A DNA stretch of 64,000 bases from Epichloe hybrida (GCA_019022495.1 JAFEKR010000004.1:1488001-1552000); one strand, 5' to 3'. Counted from the first letter of the stretch, positions 22,510 to 33,640 are shown. Numbers and translations: made by a program. The notes: generated from the letters alone by a model not told the origin.

Positions 22510-23510
22510 TATAAAAGGCAAGCTATAGTAATTATATTATTACTTTAGGTATTTATTAATCTAATAACTATATAAGGTTCTTTATAAATTAGGGTATAAT
22601 ATTGATATTAAGGCTATTAAGAAGCTAATAAGAATTTACTACTAATACTAGATATATATAAATAGCCTTAATTACTTTAAATTTACCCTTAAGAATAAGT
22701 ATAGCTTTAACTATAAAGTAATAGTAAATATTTTTTACCTTAATAGTAACTACCTTACACTCCACGCTATAAATATAGCTATAGCGTTTAACATAGTAAA
22801 ATTCCTTAATGATATCTTTATAAAAATAACCTAGGAAGCCCTCTAGATATACTAGATTAATGCTTATCTAAGCCCTCTAGATTTAATTATTATAGACACT
22901 AGAATAAACTTCTATAGTAATAAATTTAGATAATTCATAGCTTTAATATTAATTCTAATTAAGGAAGTCCCTATAAAGGTATACTATAGTATTAGGAAGG
23001 TTAAAAGGTATTATAAGCTACTTTAAAGAGCTTATAATATAATTAGGCGTAAATATCCTATAATACCTAAACCTATAACCTTATAAATAGTAATAAAGGC
23101 CCTAAATAATACTATAGGCCCTAATAGCCTTATTCTAACCCTCCTTATCTTTAGAGTATACTAATATATAATAAATAAGTCCTTACTATTACCTAATATT
23201 ATATAGTATATAATTAAAGTATAGAAGGCTACTAAAGAGATTAAGAGGCTTTATACTATTAGGAAGGTTAATAAGGCCCTTACTAAATATAATAGCCTAG
23301 ATACCTTAAAAACCCTTAGTTTACTACTAGGATTAAAGGTTTAAGTCTAGTAAGAAAGTAAGAGATAAGTAAGCCTATATAAGCTACTAGTAATAACTAG
23401 AGAGAGCTATATACTTAATATACCTAGAGGCTTAAAGACCTTTAGGTTAACCTCTATTAAGCCTTACTATAATAATTCTAGTATAAAGAAAGTAGCAAAG
23501 CCTAGCGGAG
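22510..23510 (+). pseudogene. CopB copy A integrase remnant
   Basis: A long, fairly open frame broken mainly by TAG/TAA at Gln codons. It has a zinc-binding region with G-K-L-Q-Q-L-Y-Y-Y-F (His decayed to Tyr), then F-N-Y-K-V-I-V-N-I. S-P-L-D-L-I-I-I-D-T-R-I-N-F-Y-S matches the copia 'GPPDxIxxDxGxNFxS' block with the catalytic Asp. K-V-K-R-Y-Y-K-L-L-Q-R-A-Y corresponds to the 'KVERYHxPLRRAY' block. It ends close to the G1 insertion point. Confidence 0.82.
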
Positions 23511-23712
23511 TGTGAGAACAGAGGGATAGCTAGGCAAGAGGTATGGGGGCGTTCATATATTAACTAAAGCTTACTAGGTCTAAGTGTGTTATGCGTGCGA
23601 GTCGCTAACTTATAGCTAGTAACTTGCTAGTGTTACGTAAACCTAGCCCTAGGGCGTGGTATACTTACCTAGTAGTATGCTAGTATACTAGTATTATAAG
23701 TAAGGCCTTATA
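23511..23712 (-). repeat. 3' LTR of gypsy G1
   Basis: 202 bp, starting TGTGAGAACA (plus strand) and ending CCTTATA, a RIP form of CCTCACA. It aligns with 30694-30895 and, inverted, with 34897-35098. TGTGAG/CTCACA are 6-bp inverted ends. Confidence 0.93.
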
Positions 23713-24174
23713 ATTACCCCCTTACTTTTAGCTAGGCTTCTAAATAGCTTTTAGTAAGTACTATATAGCTATTTACTAAGTAGTAGCTATACTAAGATAA
23801 TAATAAATAATATTAGTATTTAAGTATAAATTCACTTATAACTTCCTATTATATTACTAACTTTTCTCTTTCTTATTTATAGTAAACTTTTCCCTAGATA
23901 CTATTATATTATTAGTTACTATAACTTTACTTTTATTACTTATCTTATTATTAAAATAGAATTAGATAAGGAAAGCATTAAGAGTGTTATTATTATAGCT
24001 ATCCCTAATATCTATTTAAGAGAATATTCCTATATATAATTTATATATAGGTTATGTAGACTTTAAGAAAAATCCTCTAGCTAAGCCTAATATCCCTTAG
24101 ATTAACTATTAATTCCCTAGTATAGTAATTACTATTATTAAAGGGAAATATTTAAAGTATTATATCTAGTATAT

Positions 24175-24945
24175 CCCCTCCCGGGCACGAGGTAAAACTG
24201 CTTAAATTATAGATCTCTATTTTTCAACACCTTTTCCAAATATCTAGCCTTCTTCTCTAGCTTTTTATTTCCCTTCTTCTTCTTACTTTTCCTAAATTCC
24301 TTAATGTTTTCTTTGGTTTTTTGAATTTCCTTTTTATCTAGAATTTCCTCGGATTTTTGGATAGCTATTAGGTTCTATAGCCTAGTAGTTATAGCCCCTA
24401 GCTTATGGTTACCCTTAGCCATACTATTTTCTAATTAGTTAGTTGTCAATTGGTTAATTAGTAGCCCTTGACCTACCTATGGATTTAGGTGCAGTGCGTT
24501 TATTGCGAATTAGAGTGGAGTTAAGTGAGGATAAGTTATGTTTTTTTTTAGGGTTTAAGTTTGCCTTAGAGCTTTAAAGGATAAGTTATAAGATAGAAGA
24601 GATATAGAGAGATAGAATAAATATGGTCGCAAAGGAAGGGGGAATTATGTTAATTTATGCTATAAGTAAAACTTAAATGGATTTGAGTTTAACTACGGTC
24701 GCGAATTATAACTGTATCTTACGTAATCGTAGCCATAAAGTTTGTTACAAAGTTTGTATTAACTTTTTAGCCCTTAAATTTGTAGCTTAAAGCTTGTTTC
24801 TTTTATGTTTTACCTAACACTATAGTAATTATTGAATTTGGTTGTTACATGTGGCACTAGCTAGGTATTGCTAGTAATTTTTTTGGTTCCTTGAAAATTA
24901 GATGCATTAGCCACAGCCAATGACCCCAAAAAAAATTAAAAATCA
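24175..24945. mobile_element. 771-bp insertion with 13-bp target duplication in gypsy G1
   Basis: The 13 bases ATATCTAGTATAT occur at 24162-24174 and again at 24946-24958. The inverted gypsy copy (around 34415-34450) has one such site and no insert, so this is a clean insertion. It begins CCCCTCCCGGGCACGAGG and ends in an A-rich run after GACCCC. A long variable duplication plus an A-rich end suggests a non-LTR (SINE- or LINE-mobilised) event, but no pol III boxes or RT were found. No terminal inverted repeats were seen. RIP damage is clearly lighter than in the host element, so it is a recent or low-copy arrival. Confidence 0.75.
24207..24422 (-). pseudogene. Lysine-rich reading frame in the 771-bp insertion, one in-frame stop
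   Basis: From ATG at 24422 the minus strand gives M-A-K-G-N-H-K-L-G-A, then a TAG at codon 16 (probably former CAG), then a frame open to TAA at 24209-24207; 72 codons in all. The product is rich in Lys and Glu with heptad-like spacing (E-E-I-L-D-K-K-E, then K-E-N-I-K-E-F) and ends K-V-L-K-N-R-D-L. It looks like a basic coiled coil, comparable to the tail of some fungal DDE transposases, but I do not recognise the family. It is the only frame in the insertion with coding character. Confidence 0.4.
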
Positions 24946-25829
24946 ATATCTAGTATATTAAATATAGTAATACTTATAAGATAGTAAGTATATTATATTA
25001 TCTACTCTTTTAGTCCCTAATTACCTATATCTTTCTAGGTAATACTAACTATATAAGGGGATTTTCTAGATTTTCTTACTATCCTTAATTAGGTAAAAAC
25101 TTTAATAAATACCCTAAGTAATTAAAACCCTAATAACCCTAATAATTATATATTTTCTAAGGTAACTTACTACTATTTTAGCACTTATTATCTAAACCTT
25201 ATTTTAGGGTTTAATTATACTAATATAGCTTATTATGTTTCCTTTAGTTTAACTAGGGCTACTAAGGTCTATTAGGTATATTTTATTATATATTCTCTAA
25301 ACCTTTGCTTACTCCCTAGGTAAGCTACTTTAGCTATATATAATTAGTATATTATTTTATACTAGTAACTTTTAGTTACTATATATCCTACCCTTACCCT
25401 AGGGATTATAAGTTATTACTCCTCCTTTATTACTTATTTACTAACTTTTTATAGCTAAACTATACTATATATTATAATTCCTAGAAAAAAAAAATAACTT
25501 TATAGCTATAATATTATAATCTAGGATTTATACCCTAGGGGGTAGTAAAGCACTAGTTTTTCTAGGTAATAGAGGTAATAGTTTAGGAGAATAAGAGTAA
25601 GGGTGCTAAGTACTTCCTTTATAATAATATTATTTTAATATATAAGGGGGTAACTATAGAAGGGTTTTCTATAAGACTTCTCTCCTTATAGGTATCTTTT
25701 CTTTTATTATTTAGTAAATAGTCTAATAAGGGTCTTAATTAAAGTGTAATAGTAGCTGATAAGGCTAGGCCTTTTTTATAATTACCTTATCCCTTATTAC
25801 TTATAACTTACTTATATCTTATTATACTT

Positions 25830-26010
25830 TCTACTTATTTTACTTTAATAAAAAGCTTAAATTATATATTAAGTGCCTTCTATATTTTCTAATACTACCT
25901 ATTAATTATATTTACTTAGCTAGCCCTTTTATTTTACTAGGTATTTATTACCTTTATATATCTTCTTATAATCCCTAACTTCTTTAACTTTAAACTTATT
26001 ATTATTATCT
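25830..26010 (-). pseudogene. Gypsy G1 chromodomain remnant
   Basis: The segment is the counterpart of 33400-33560 in G2, where the plus strand reads K-V-K-E-V-R-D-Y-K-K and Y-K-I-K-G-L. This is a damaged chromodomain ('EVExIxDxRxx...YxVKWxG'), the module that steers chromoviruses to heterochromatin. Stops interrupt it. Confidence 0.6.
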
Positions 26011-26099
26011 TTAAGGTCTAGTATTAGTATATCCTTATCTAGGGTATTTCCTTAGTGATTTTATAGCTCTAATAGGCTAATGTAAAATATATTATATAG

Positions 26100-27130
26100 T
26101 TAGCTATACTTATTAGGTAGTACTAGTTAGTATGCTTATTTACCTATAGTATTAAGTATTTAAAATAGCCTAATAAATCTTAGGTTTAGCTTCTATTTTA
26201 TATCCTTAAGCCTAATATTCTTTACTAATAGTAGTACTAAGTCTTCTCTTTTTAAGGTTATTAGCTAATATCTCTAGTTATAGTACTTTACTTATGCTTT
26301 AGTAGCCTTTACCTAGTTATATACTAGTTTCTCCCTAACCTTATATAGCTTTTTAATATATATATAAGCCTCTAGGACCTCCCCCTCTATACTCTTACCC
26401 TTAAGAGTAAGGTAAAACTTAGGTAAATAGCCTATAAGAGTATAGTTAGGGAAGTAGCTTATTATCCTATTAATAGTATTATTATATATAAATTAGGCTA
26501 TTAGGAGTAGCTTTTACTATAGTTATTAGTTCTCTTTAATAAAATATTATAAGTAATACTTAAGTACTTAATTTATTCTCTTTATTTACTTATTAGTTTA
26601 GGGGTAAAATACTATTAAAAGCCTTTACTTTATATATAACTAGTAATATACCTCTAACTAGAATTAGCTTATAAATACTAACCCTCTATTAGATATAATA
26701 CCCTTTAGTGCTTTAAATTATAGCTTAATCTCCTTATAGAATAACTTTACTAATTTAGCTATATTAATTATAGTTTTTATAAAAAGGAAAATAAAGTACT
26801 TAGTAAATTAGTTTATAATTACTAGGATTATATTAGTTTCTTGCTTACCTAGCTATACTAGTAATAAACCTATAATAAAGTCTATTAAGATCTTTACCTA
26901 TAGTTACCTTAGTATTAGTAGTAATTTAAGGCTTCTATAGGGGTAGTGCTATCTTACTACCACATACTAGTATACTTTATAGCTAAATATATAGTCTAAA
27001 ATAGCTTTACTTATTACTAGCTACTAATAGTAATATTTTAGTAGCTTTAGAGTATATTTAGTTTTAAAGTAACTTACTAATAAATTATTATAGTATAACT
27101 ATAGAAGCTTCTATTATGAGATAAGCTCCT
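26100..27130 (-). pseudogene. Gypsy G1 integrase remnant
   Basis: The minus strand reads I-D-F-I-I-G-L-L-L-V with E-T-N-I-I-L-V-I-I-N and F-T-K-Y. This is the gypsy integrase core 'DFIxGLPxSxxxxTILVIVDRFTKxxxF', with the first catalytic Asp kept and the second decayed to Asn. The C-terminal GPY/F part and chromodomain follow and are better read in the inverted copy G2. Confidence 0.8.
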
Positions 27131-28299
27131 ATAAAATAAATACCTAGTCTTTATATATTAGAAGGCCCCTTATACTATATAACTATAGACTAGCTTTTCC
27201 CTTCCTTTTTACTTAGGAGTTAACCTTACTTTTATACTTTTATAAATCTAGATCCTAGTTCTATGCTTTCTATAGTAGTTATACTAATAGTTTATTTACT
27301 ATAGATTAGTAGGGATTTAGTAATATAATAGCCCCCTAAATTACTTATACTATACTAATATCTTAAATATATACTACCTTCTCCTTAAAATTACCTTTAT
27401 TTAGCTAACCTATTACTAGATTTATAGTAGCTAACTAGCTTTTTACCTAGGCTACTCTTACCTTAGTAAGTTTTAAAACTAGTATTATACTATAACTTCT
27501 TTAATATATTAGTACTTCTTCTTTTACTATATAAATATTTACTATCTTCCTTTAAAGCTCTAGTAAGAGCACTCTATTTAATATAGGTTTACCCTTATAA
27601 TTAGACTTTCTTAATAGTGTATTTATAGGGTTACTCTTCCCTAGTTTATACTTAATTATAAAATAGAAAGAGTAAAGGAATATATACTATTATACCTATC
27701 TTTTATTTAGCTTCTATTACCTTATAAAGGTTTATAAGTTATAATAGTTTAATATAACCTCTATAGGTATCTCTATGCCTTTAATATAATATTACTAGTA
27801 TTTAAATAACTTTACTATAGTAAGTAGCTCTTAATTAGTTATACTATAGTTTTATTTAGTGTTTATAAACTTCCTTAACTAAAAGGCTACTAGATACTAA
27901 TAGCCCTTATTATCTTACTAAGATAGGATTCCTACTATTATAAAAATTAAGGCATTTATCTTAATACACACTACCTAACTTAGGTTATAGTATTAGAGTA
28001 AAGGCACTTACTAAAAAGTATCTTTTAGCTAGTTAAATACTAACTACTCCTTTTCTTTAAATATAAACCTCCTAGTTTAAATACTATTTTAACTACCCTT
28101 TATTAATATATAAAGAGGTATTATAATCCTAGAGTATTTATAAATAAACTACTAGTAAAAGTTATAGAACCTAAGAAATAACTATATATTCTTAAAACTT
28201 ATTAGCTTCTTCTATTCTCTAATTATATTAATATAGTGAGTATTTATTAATATCCTATTAATAAAGAGAATAAACCTTAGGAATTTTACTAATTCCTTA

Positions 28300-28860
28300 T
28301 AGAAAGAGTACTTAGAGGGTTTTATATATAACTTTACTAACCTTATGTATTTAAGGACTTACTTAATATATTTAGTATGCTTCTCCTTTATCTTAGAGAA
28401 GATTAAGATATTATCTAGATATACTATATAAATAGTATTAACTAGCCTATATAGCGCTTTATAAATATAACTCTAGAAAGTAGCTAGGGTATTTATTAAC
28501 TTAAAAGGTATTATAAGGTACTTATAGTACCTATAATATATATAAAAAGCTATCTTCTATTTATTACCTTCTTTAATATAAATTTAGTAGTATATATCCT
28601 TAATATTAATCTTAGAAAAGAAATAGGCCTTTTAGTATTAATTAAGGATCTCTAAAATTAGGGGGAGAGTATAGTAATTCTTTTATATTACCTTATTAAG
28701 CCCTTAATAGTTAATAAATAGCTATAGTATTCTATTCTTCTTTAGTATAAATAAGATAGGCGCGCCTACTAGGCTCTTTAAGGGTCTTATCTAGCCTTTC
28801 TTTAGGTTATTATTAATATATTCCTAGAGCTCTTTAAGTTTACTTTAGGAGAGAGAATAG
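28300..28860 (-). pseudogene. Gypsy G1 reverse transcriptase remnant
   Basis: The minus strand reads L-K-E-L-stop-E-Y-I-N-N-N-L-K-K-G, then G-A-P-I-L-F-I-L-K-K-N, the N-terminal RT block of Ty3/gypsy elements. About 400 bp later comes Y-I-V-Y-L-D-N-I-L-I-F-S, a decayed 'VYLDDILIFS' catalytic box with the second Asp changed to Asn by G-to-A. This box is decisive for gypsy RT and for the minus strand. Confidence 0.85.
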
Positions 28861-29379
28861 ATTAGTTTATATAAGGGTATAGCTCCTAGTATAAGATTAA
28901 TTATATAGTTAGTTAACTTCTTTAATAAGATACTCCTTACCTTATCTAATATAAATATATCTTTAAATTCATATAGTTTCTCTAGGATATTTTTAATAGT
29001 TCTATATACTTTTACTTTCTCTTTATCTTTAAGAGGGATAAACTTATCTTCTATTATACTTATAATAGTATATATAATTATCTTATTATATATTACCTTT
29101 ATAAACTTATAGGGAGTTAGTAGTAAAAAGGCTACCTTTCTCTTTTTAAACTACTATTCTTATAAGTATAAGTAAAGATATATATATTCTTCTATAAGTA
29201 TATATATTCTAATTAATATAAGGCTTCCCTTTACTCTTAGGTCCCTTATTAATAGCTATATATAGTAACTTAAGGTCTTTCTCTTTACCCTATAAATCTT
29301 TAATTAAAATAAGCACCTTATAAATACTATATTAGGGAACTATTAAAGCCCTTACTACCTTTAAGATAAGTACTATAGC

Positions 29380-29520
29380 CTTAGCCTAATTAAGCTTATA
29401 AGTCTATATAAATTAGGCGCTTATAATATTAATCTTAGTATAACTATTAAAATCTACTACTATTTTAATATCTTTATACCTATAAATAGTAACTAGTATA
29501 TAGAATTAGTATCCTACTAG
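29380..29520 (-). pseudogene. Gypsy G1 protease remnant
   Basis: The minus strand reads V-V-D-F-N-S-Y-T-K-I-N-I-I-S-A, which aligns with the aspartic protease active-site region of chromoviruses ('xxDSGCTxxxIxS'). The DSG motif itself is decayed to D-F-N-S. The protease would cut the Gag-Pol polyprotein. It lies between gag and RT, as expected. Confidence 0.55.
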
Positions 29521-29819
29521 TACCCTAATATCTAAGGTAAAGGTAAGGGCTTTTACTTTTACCTCTAGGAGTTTTCTTAACCTTCTTATTAGTCTTTCCT
29601 TAGCTTATTATAATTATAAAGAAAATACTCTATATTACTATAGTTATAGTATTATTTTCTTTCTTATAGTTTATTATTATTTAGGTAAGTAACTAGGGTC
29701 TTTTCCTTATCCTTATTCTTATCTCTTTAGTTCTTATTTAGCTAATACCCTTATAGGAAGTTATATCTTTAGTATTAAGCTACCTTATATAGCCTTTTCT
29801 TTTCTAAATTATTTAGCTT

Positions 29820-30420
29820 TTACTTATTCTTTAATATTACCTCCTAGAATTACTAGGTAAGTTATATAATATTTTCTTATATTAGACTAGTAATATCTAT
29901 ATATAAGTTAATATAATCTTATAAGTTAGGAAGTAATTTTATAAAGAATATAAAAGTATAGGTTTTTTCTAGAGCTTATTCTAGGTATTTCTCTAGTAAA
30001 TCTAAGTAAATACTAAACTTAATAAGACTCTAGCCCTCCTTTTACTTTATATTTTCTAGCTATATAGCTATTTATATATTATAACTTATAAAGTCTTTAA
30101 GTAGTATAAGGGTCTAGTCTTAGAACTTATCCTAGTTATCCTTAGGATAATCCTAACTATTAGCTAGTTATTCTTTAATATATTAGTTCTATCTAGCCTA
30201 ATAGTTTATATATATATAGTTAAGTATAAAGAGAATCTTTTAGTTATTTTAGTAATACTTCTTCTTTACTCTCTTAAAGGTATAGTTAAGGTTATTAAGC
30301 TATATTTTCTACTTCTATAAGTTTATAAGGTATTAGAGTTTTATAATATTTTAGACCTTAACTTCTTAGTTACTAAGGCTTAAGAATAAACTATTCTTTT
30401 AGCCTCTTTTTACTAGTTCT
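29820..30420 (-). pseudogene. Gypsy G1 gag remnant
   Basis: The minus strand carries D-Y-P-K-D-N, L-L-K-D-F-I-S-Y, F-S-I-Y-L-D-L-L-E-K-Y-L and F-F-I-K-L-L-P-N-L. This is the capsid region of a Ty3/gypsy gag, resembling the retrotransposon gag domain with its 'SVxEYxxxLExL' and 'FxxGLPxxL' parts. TAG/TAA stops replace Gln/Trp throughout. The C-terminal zinc knuckle was not clearly seen. Confidence 0.65.
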
Positions 30421-30693
30421 CTATAAGATTATATTAAGTTAGTAAGCTTCTTTTCTTAATCCTATAGTTTCTTAAGTTACTTAAGTTAAGTAATTTACTC
30501 CCTAACTACTACCTCTTTAATTACTATAGTAAAGGGTATAGCTTTAAATAAGGTTATAAAATATAGTATATCCCTAGCTATAGTATTACTATTATCTAGC
30601 TAATCCTAAGTAATATATAGTATAGTTCTAGTAAATTAAGTTATTCTCCTCCTTATATTACTCTTAGATAGCTAGTAAGAGAAGCTTTAGAAT

Positions 30694-30895
30694 TATAAGA
30701 ATAAAGGGATAGCTAGGTAAGAGATATAGGGGTATTTATATATTAACTAAAGCTTACTAGGTCTAAGTATATGATATATATAAGTTACTAACTTATAGCT
30801 AGTAACTTGCTAGTGTCACGTGGACCTAGCCCTAGGGCGTGGTGCGCCTACCTGGTGGTGCGCTAACGCGCTAGTGTTGTGAGTAAGGCCTCACA
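30694..30895 (-). repeat. 5' LTR of gypsy G1
   Basis: 202 bp. The left end is strongly converted (TATAAGAATA for TGTGAGAACA) while the right half keeps GC-rich sequence ending CCTCACA. One LTR thus has a damaged and a nearly clean half, with an abrupt change near 30815. Confidence 0.93.
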
Positions 30896-30896
30896 C

Positions 30897-31640
30897 TTAG
30901 CCTACTAAGGGAAGGTTAATTTTAGGGATTAAAGATATTGATTAACCTGATCTATAGGAGCAATCAGGACCCTAGAAATTAATAATCTAGCTAGTAGATT
31001 ATTAAAGACTGTATTAAAGGATTCTAAGGTCCCCTTAAACTCTTGAAAATTCAGGTTATGAAATTCTAAGTATAGGGACCCCCTCTGGATTTTAACGCTA
31101 TATGAATATTGCCTTATAAGTAAATTATAGGCTTCTTTAGGTGATTTTTGCTAAGTTATATTGGCTTAGGGTCCTTCCGTATAACTATCCCTTAATAATA
31201 TAAGGATAATAGCTTAATCCGGATCCCCTAGCGCCCTAGAACTCTCTGGATTATCTAGAAAATTAGGCATGCCTAAAGCTTTAAATTAGATAGTTAGGGC
31301 TTGTTTCTATTGTTTGAAATTTTTAGCTCCTTTTAGCCTAGTAGTCTTTGGAAAACTATAAACCCTCTTATTGAATTCCTTAATAATTAAATTATTAAAG
31401 GTTGCTTATACAGAGCTAGATTTAGCTTGATTTTCTTGAATAGGCTGCTAATCTTGCTACTAACTAGCGGGCTTATTAGATTCCACACCCTCTATACGAC
31501 TATTTATAGTTATAGATAGGCTTTCTAGCTTCTCTAGTAACTAGTCTATAGTTGCTTATTACTTAATAGCCTACTCTTTTAGCTAGTTATTTAGAACCTC
31601 TTGCGCACTAAGGTTAGGGATAATAGGTCCCTTTCCCTTT
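30897..31640 (-). pseudogene. CopC gag remnant
   Basis: The minus strand frame reads F-P-K-T-T-R-L-K-G-A-K-N-F, then A-L-G-M-P-N-F-L-D-N-P, S-P-K-E-A-Y-N-L-L and S-L-Y-L-E-F-H-N-L-N-F-Q. This is the gag N-terminal plus UBN2-like capsid region typical of fungal copia elements ('LxGxxNFxxWxxAL', 'SAKEAWDxL', 'LxxEFxxLxF'). The Trp of the first block is now TAG. About a dozen stops occur, almost all TAG or TAA. The downstream end is removed by G1. Confidence 0.8.
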
Positions 31641-31915
31641 CCTTTAGTATTTATTTTTCTTTTTTATAGAAGGGAAAAGCTTCTATATTATACTAAAATT
31701 CCCTTTTATAGAAGAGAATTACTTTCTTTTTCACATATCCTTCCTTTTTTATAGAAAGGAAGTCTTCTATAGCTACAATTAATTCCTTTTTATAGAAGGG
31801 AAAAGCTTCTTTATTCGTAATTAATTCCTTTTTATAGAAGGGAAAAAGCTTCTATCTCACGGATCCTTCCTTTTTTATAGAAGGGAAGTCTTCTTTATTC
31901 GCACATAAAGTGACC
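31640..31915 (-). repeat. Six-fold hairpin minisatellite in the CopC leader
   Basis: TATAGAA-type cores start at 31676, 31707, 31750, 31791, 31833 and 31876, giving a period of about 31-43 bp. The first is a perfect stem, TATAGAAG with CTTCTATA around a 7-base loop; later copies keep AGAAG/CTTCT. Each core follows a T-rich run. The array sits between LTR and gag, where packaging and dimerisation signals of LTR retrotransposons normally lie. Confidence 0.7.
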
Positions 31916-32659
31916 TAAACGGAATCCATAGTAATAGAACTAGGCTTATAACCTATTGAAATATAGGGAGCTAGTTACTAGCTAGTAACAGCTATACAGG
32001 TATAAGCTCTATAGTTAGGGACTAATAGGGCTGTAACATTAAATTAATTAACGTAACGTAATGGAAGGTTATGGTAATTATTAACTAATAGAATTTAATT
32101 TAAATTACTTTTATAATATCTTATAGAGTAATAGAATTGATTTTAGATACATTATATAGGTTATGCGGCTATTATTAGTTAAGAGGACTAGCTATCTAGC
32201 TAGTTAAAAAGACTTTCTTTCTCTTATAAACCTACTAACTATATTAGTGGATCCGGGCTGCTAACGGGGTCTCATAGGCTACTTTTAATTTTCCGCAAAA
32301 TTTATTTATATATAAAAACTAAAAAATCAACTCACCACTATACTAGCTAGTAACTTATATGCACTAACTTTTAGTCTAAAAAATAACCTTATATAAAAAG
32401 AAAGCCCTATCTTTAAGCTTTAATTTACTATATATAAAACTTTTATATAACCTCTAGATAAAGAGAAAATCATTATTAAAGATAGCTATAGGGTAAGTTA
32501 TATGTAAGGTAACCTGCTTACATCACCCTAGCTTACGTTACCCTAGCTTACCTAATTACTAGTAGCGTGGTTATAGCTACACTTGTAGCTATAACGTAAT
32601 TAACTAATTAGTTATCCACACGGTCGGTCGCAGCCATTGATAGCTGCCCTCGCGACTGT

Positions 32660-32682
32660 TGACAGCTGCAGTGCAGCTGTCA
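32660..32682. repeat. Perfect 23-bp palindrome
   Basis: TGACAGCTGCA and TGCAGCTGTCA flank a single G. It lies inside the probable CopC LTR, in a GC-rich patch (32625-32690) that escaped TA conversion. It may be a regulatory dyad or a cruciform; the CAGCTG core occurs twice. Confidence 0.8.
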
Positions 32683-32889
32683 GACTTGCAAAGCAAGCTA
32701 GTAATAAGAAGGTTCTTTAACTAGAAAAGGGCTAAAAATAGGTCTTATTTTTAACAATTACTAGTTATATATAAAGTAAAGGCTTTTAATAGTGTTTTAT
32801 CCCTAAACTAATAGGTAAATAAAGAGAATAAATTAGGTACTTAAATATTACTTATAATACTTTATTAAAGAAAACTAATAGCTATAGCT

Positions 32890-33640
32890 AAAGCTACTCC
32901 TAATAGCTTAATTTATATGTAATAATACTATTAATAGGATAATAGGTTACTCCCCTAATTACACTCTTATAGGCTCTTTACCTAAGTTTTATCTAGCTCT
33001 TAAGGGTAAGAGTAAGAAAGGGGAGGTCCTAGAAGCTTATATATATATCTAGAAGCTATATAAGGTTAGGGAGAAACTAGTATATAACTAGGTAAAAGCT
33101 AATAAAGTATAGGTAAAGTACTATAACTAATAACACTAGCTATTAACCTTAAAAAGAGAAGACTTAGTACTACTATTAGTAAAGAATATTAGACTTAAGG
33201 ATATAAAATAGAAGCTAACCCCTAGATTTATTAGGCTATTTTAGATACTTAATGCTATAGGTAAATAAGTATACTAACTAGCATTACCTAATAAGTATAG
33301 TTAACTATATAATATGTTTTATATTAGCTTATTAGAGCTATAGAATTACTATGAAAATGCCCTAGATAAGGATATGCTAATACCTAATTTTAAAGATAAT
33401 AATAATAAGTTTAAAGTTAAAGAAGTTAGGGATTATAAGAAAATATATAAAGGTAATAAATATAAAATAAAAGGGCTAGCTAAGTAAATATTACTAATAG
33501 GTAGTAGTAGAAGATATAGAAGGCGCTTAATATATAATTTAGGCTTTCTATTAAAGTAAAATAAGTAAGAAGCATAGTAAGATATAAGTAATTTATAAGT
33601 AATAAGGAATAAGGTAATTATAAAAAAGGCCTAGCCTTAT
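32890..33640 (+). pseudogene. Gypsy G2 integrase C-terminus and chromodomain remnant
   Basis: The plus strand reads I-I-G-Y-S-P, L-P-K-F-Y-L, then P-R-F-I-R-L-F-Q-I-L (the GPY/F module 'GPFxI'). Next come Q-L-A-L-P-N-K-Y-S and L-Y-N-M-F-Y-I-S-L-L ('xHNVFHVSLL'), and finally E-V-R-D-Y-K-K with Y-K-I-K-G-L (chromodomain). All stops correspond to Gln or Trp codons. This is the clearest stretch of the family. Confidence 0.82.

Larger units (their letters stand above)
19251..23510 (+). mobile_element. CopB copy A, 5' part of a Ty1/copia retrotransposon
   Basis: It starts with an LTR (19251-19551), followed by gag and integrase on the plus strand, and is collinear with the complete copy at 47939-54623. 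It ends abruptly at 23510, where the LTR of the gypsy element G1 begins, just after the integrase C-terminus. RT, RNase H and the 3' LTR are missing from the expected far side of that element. Damage is stronger than in copy B: many sites that are CG or CA in copy B are TA here. The 5-bp left flank is AGAAG. Confidence 0.92.
23511..30895 (-). mobile_element. Gypsy element G1, complete RIP-decayed chromodomain Ty3/gypsy retrotransposon
   Basis: About 7.4 kb with 202-bp LTRs at 23511-23712 and 30694-30895. It is coded on the minus strand in the order gag, protease, RT, RNase H, integrase, chromodomain, which defines the chromovirus branch of Ty3/gypsy. A 771-bp foreign insertion (24175-24945) lies in its 3' part. 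Its flanks do not form a target duplication: the left flank is CopB integrase (CGGAG) and the right flank is CopC gag (CTTAG), so the two ends probably derive from different insertions that recombined. Confidence 0.9.
30896..32756 (-). mobile_element. CopC, 5' part of a third Ty1/copia retrotransposon
   Basis: On the minus strand the probable LTR starts at 32756 with TGTTAAAAATAAG, runs to about 32250, and is followed by a leader with repeated hairpins and a copia gag that is cut at 30896 by the gypsy G1 LTR. The right edge joins the inverted gypsy fragment G2 at 32757, inside its integrase region. It is less TA-converted than its neighbours, with several CpG-bearing stretches, which suggests a younger or lower-copy element. 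The LTR inner limit was not fixed. Confidence 0.7.
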
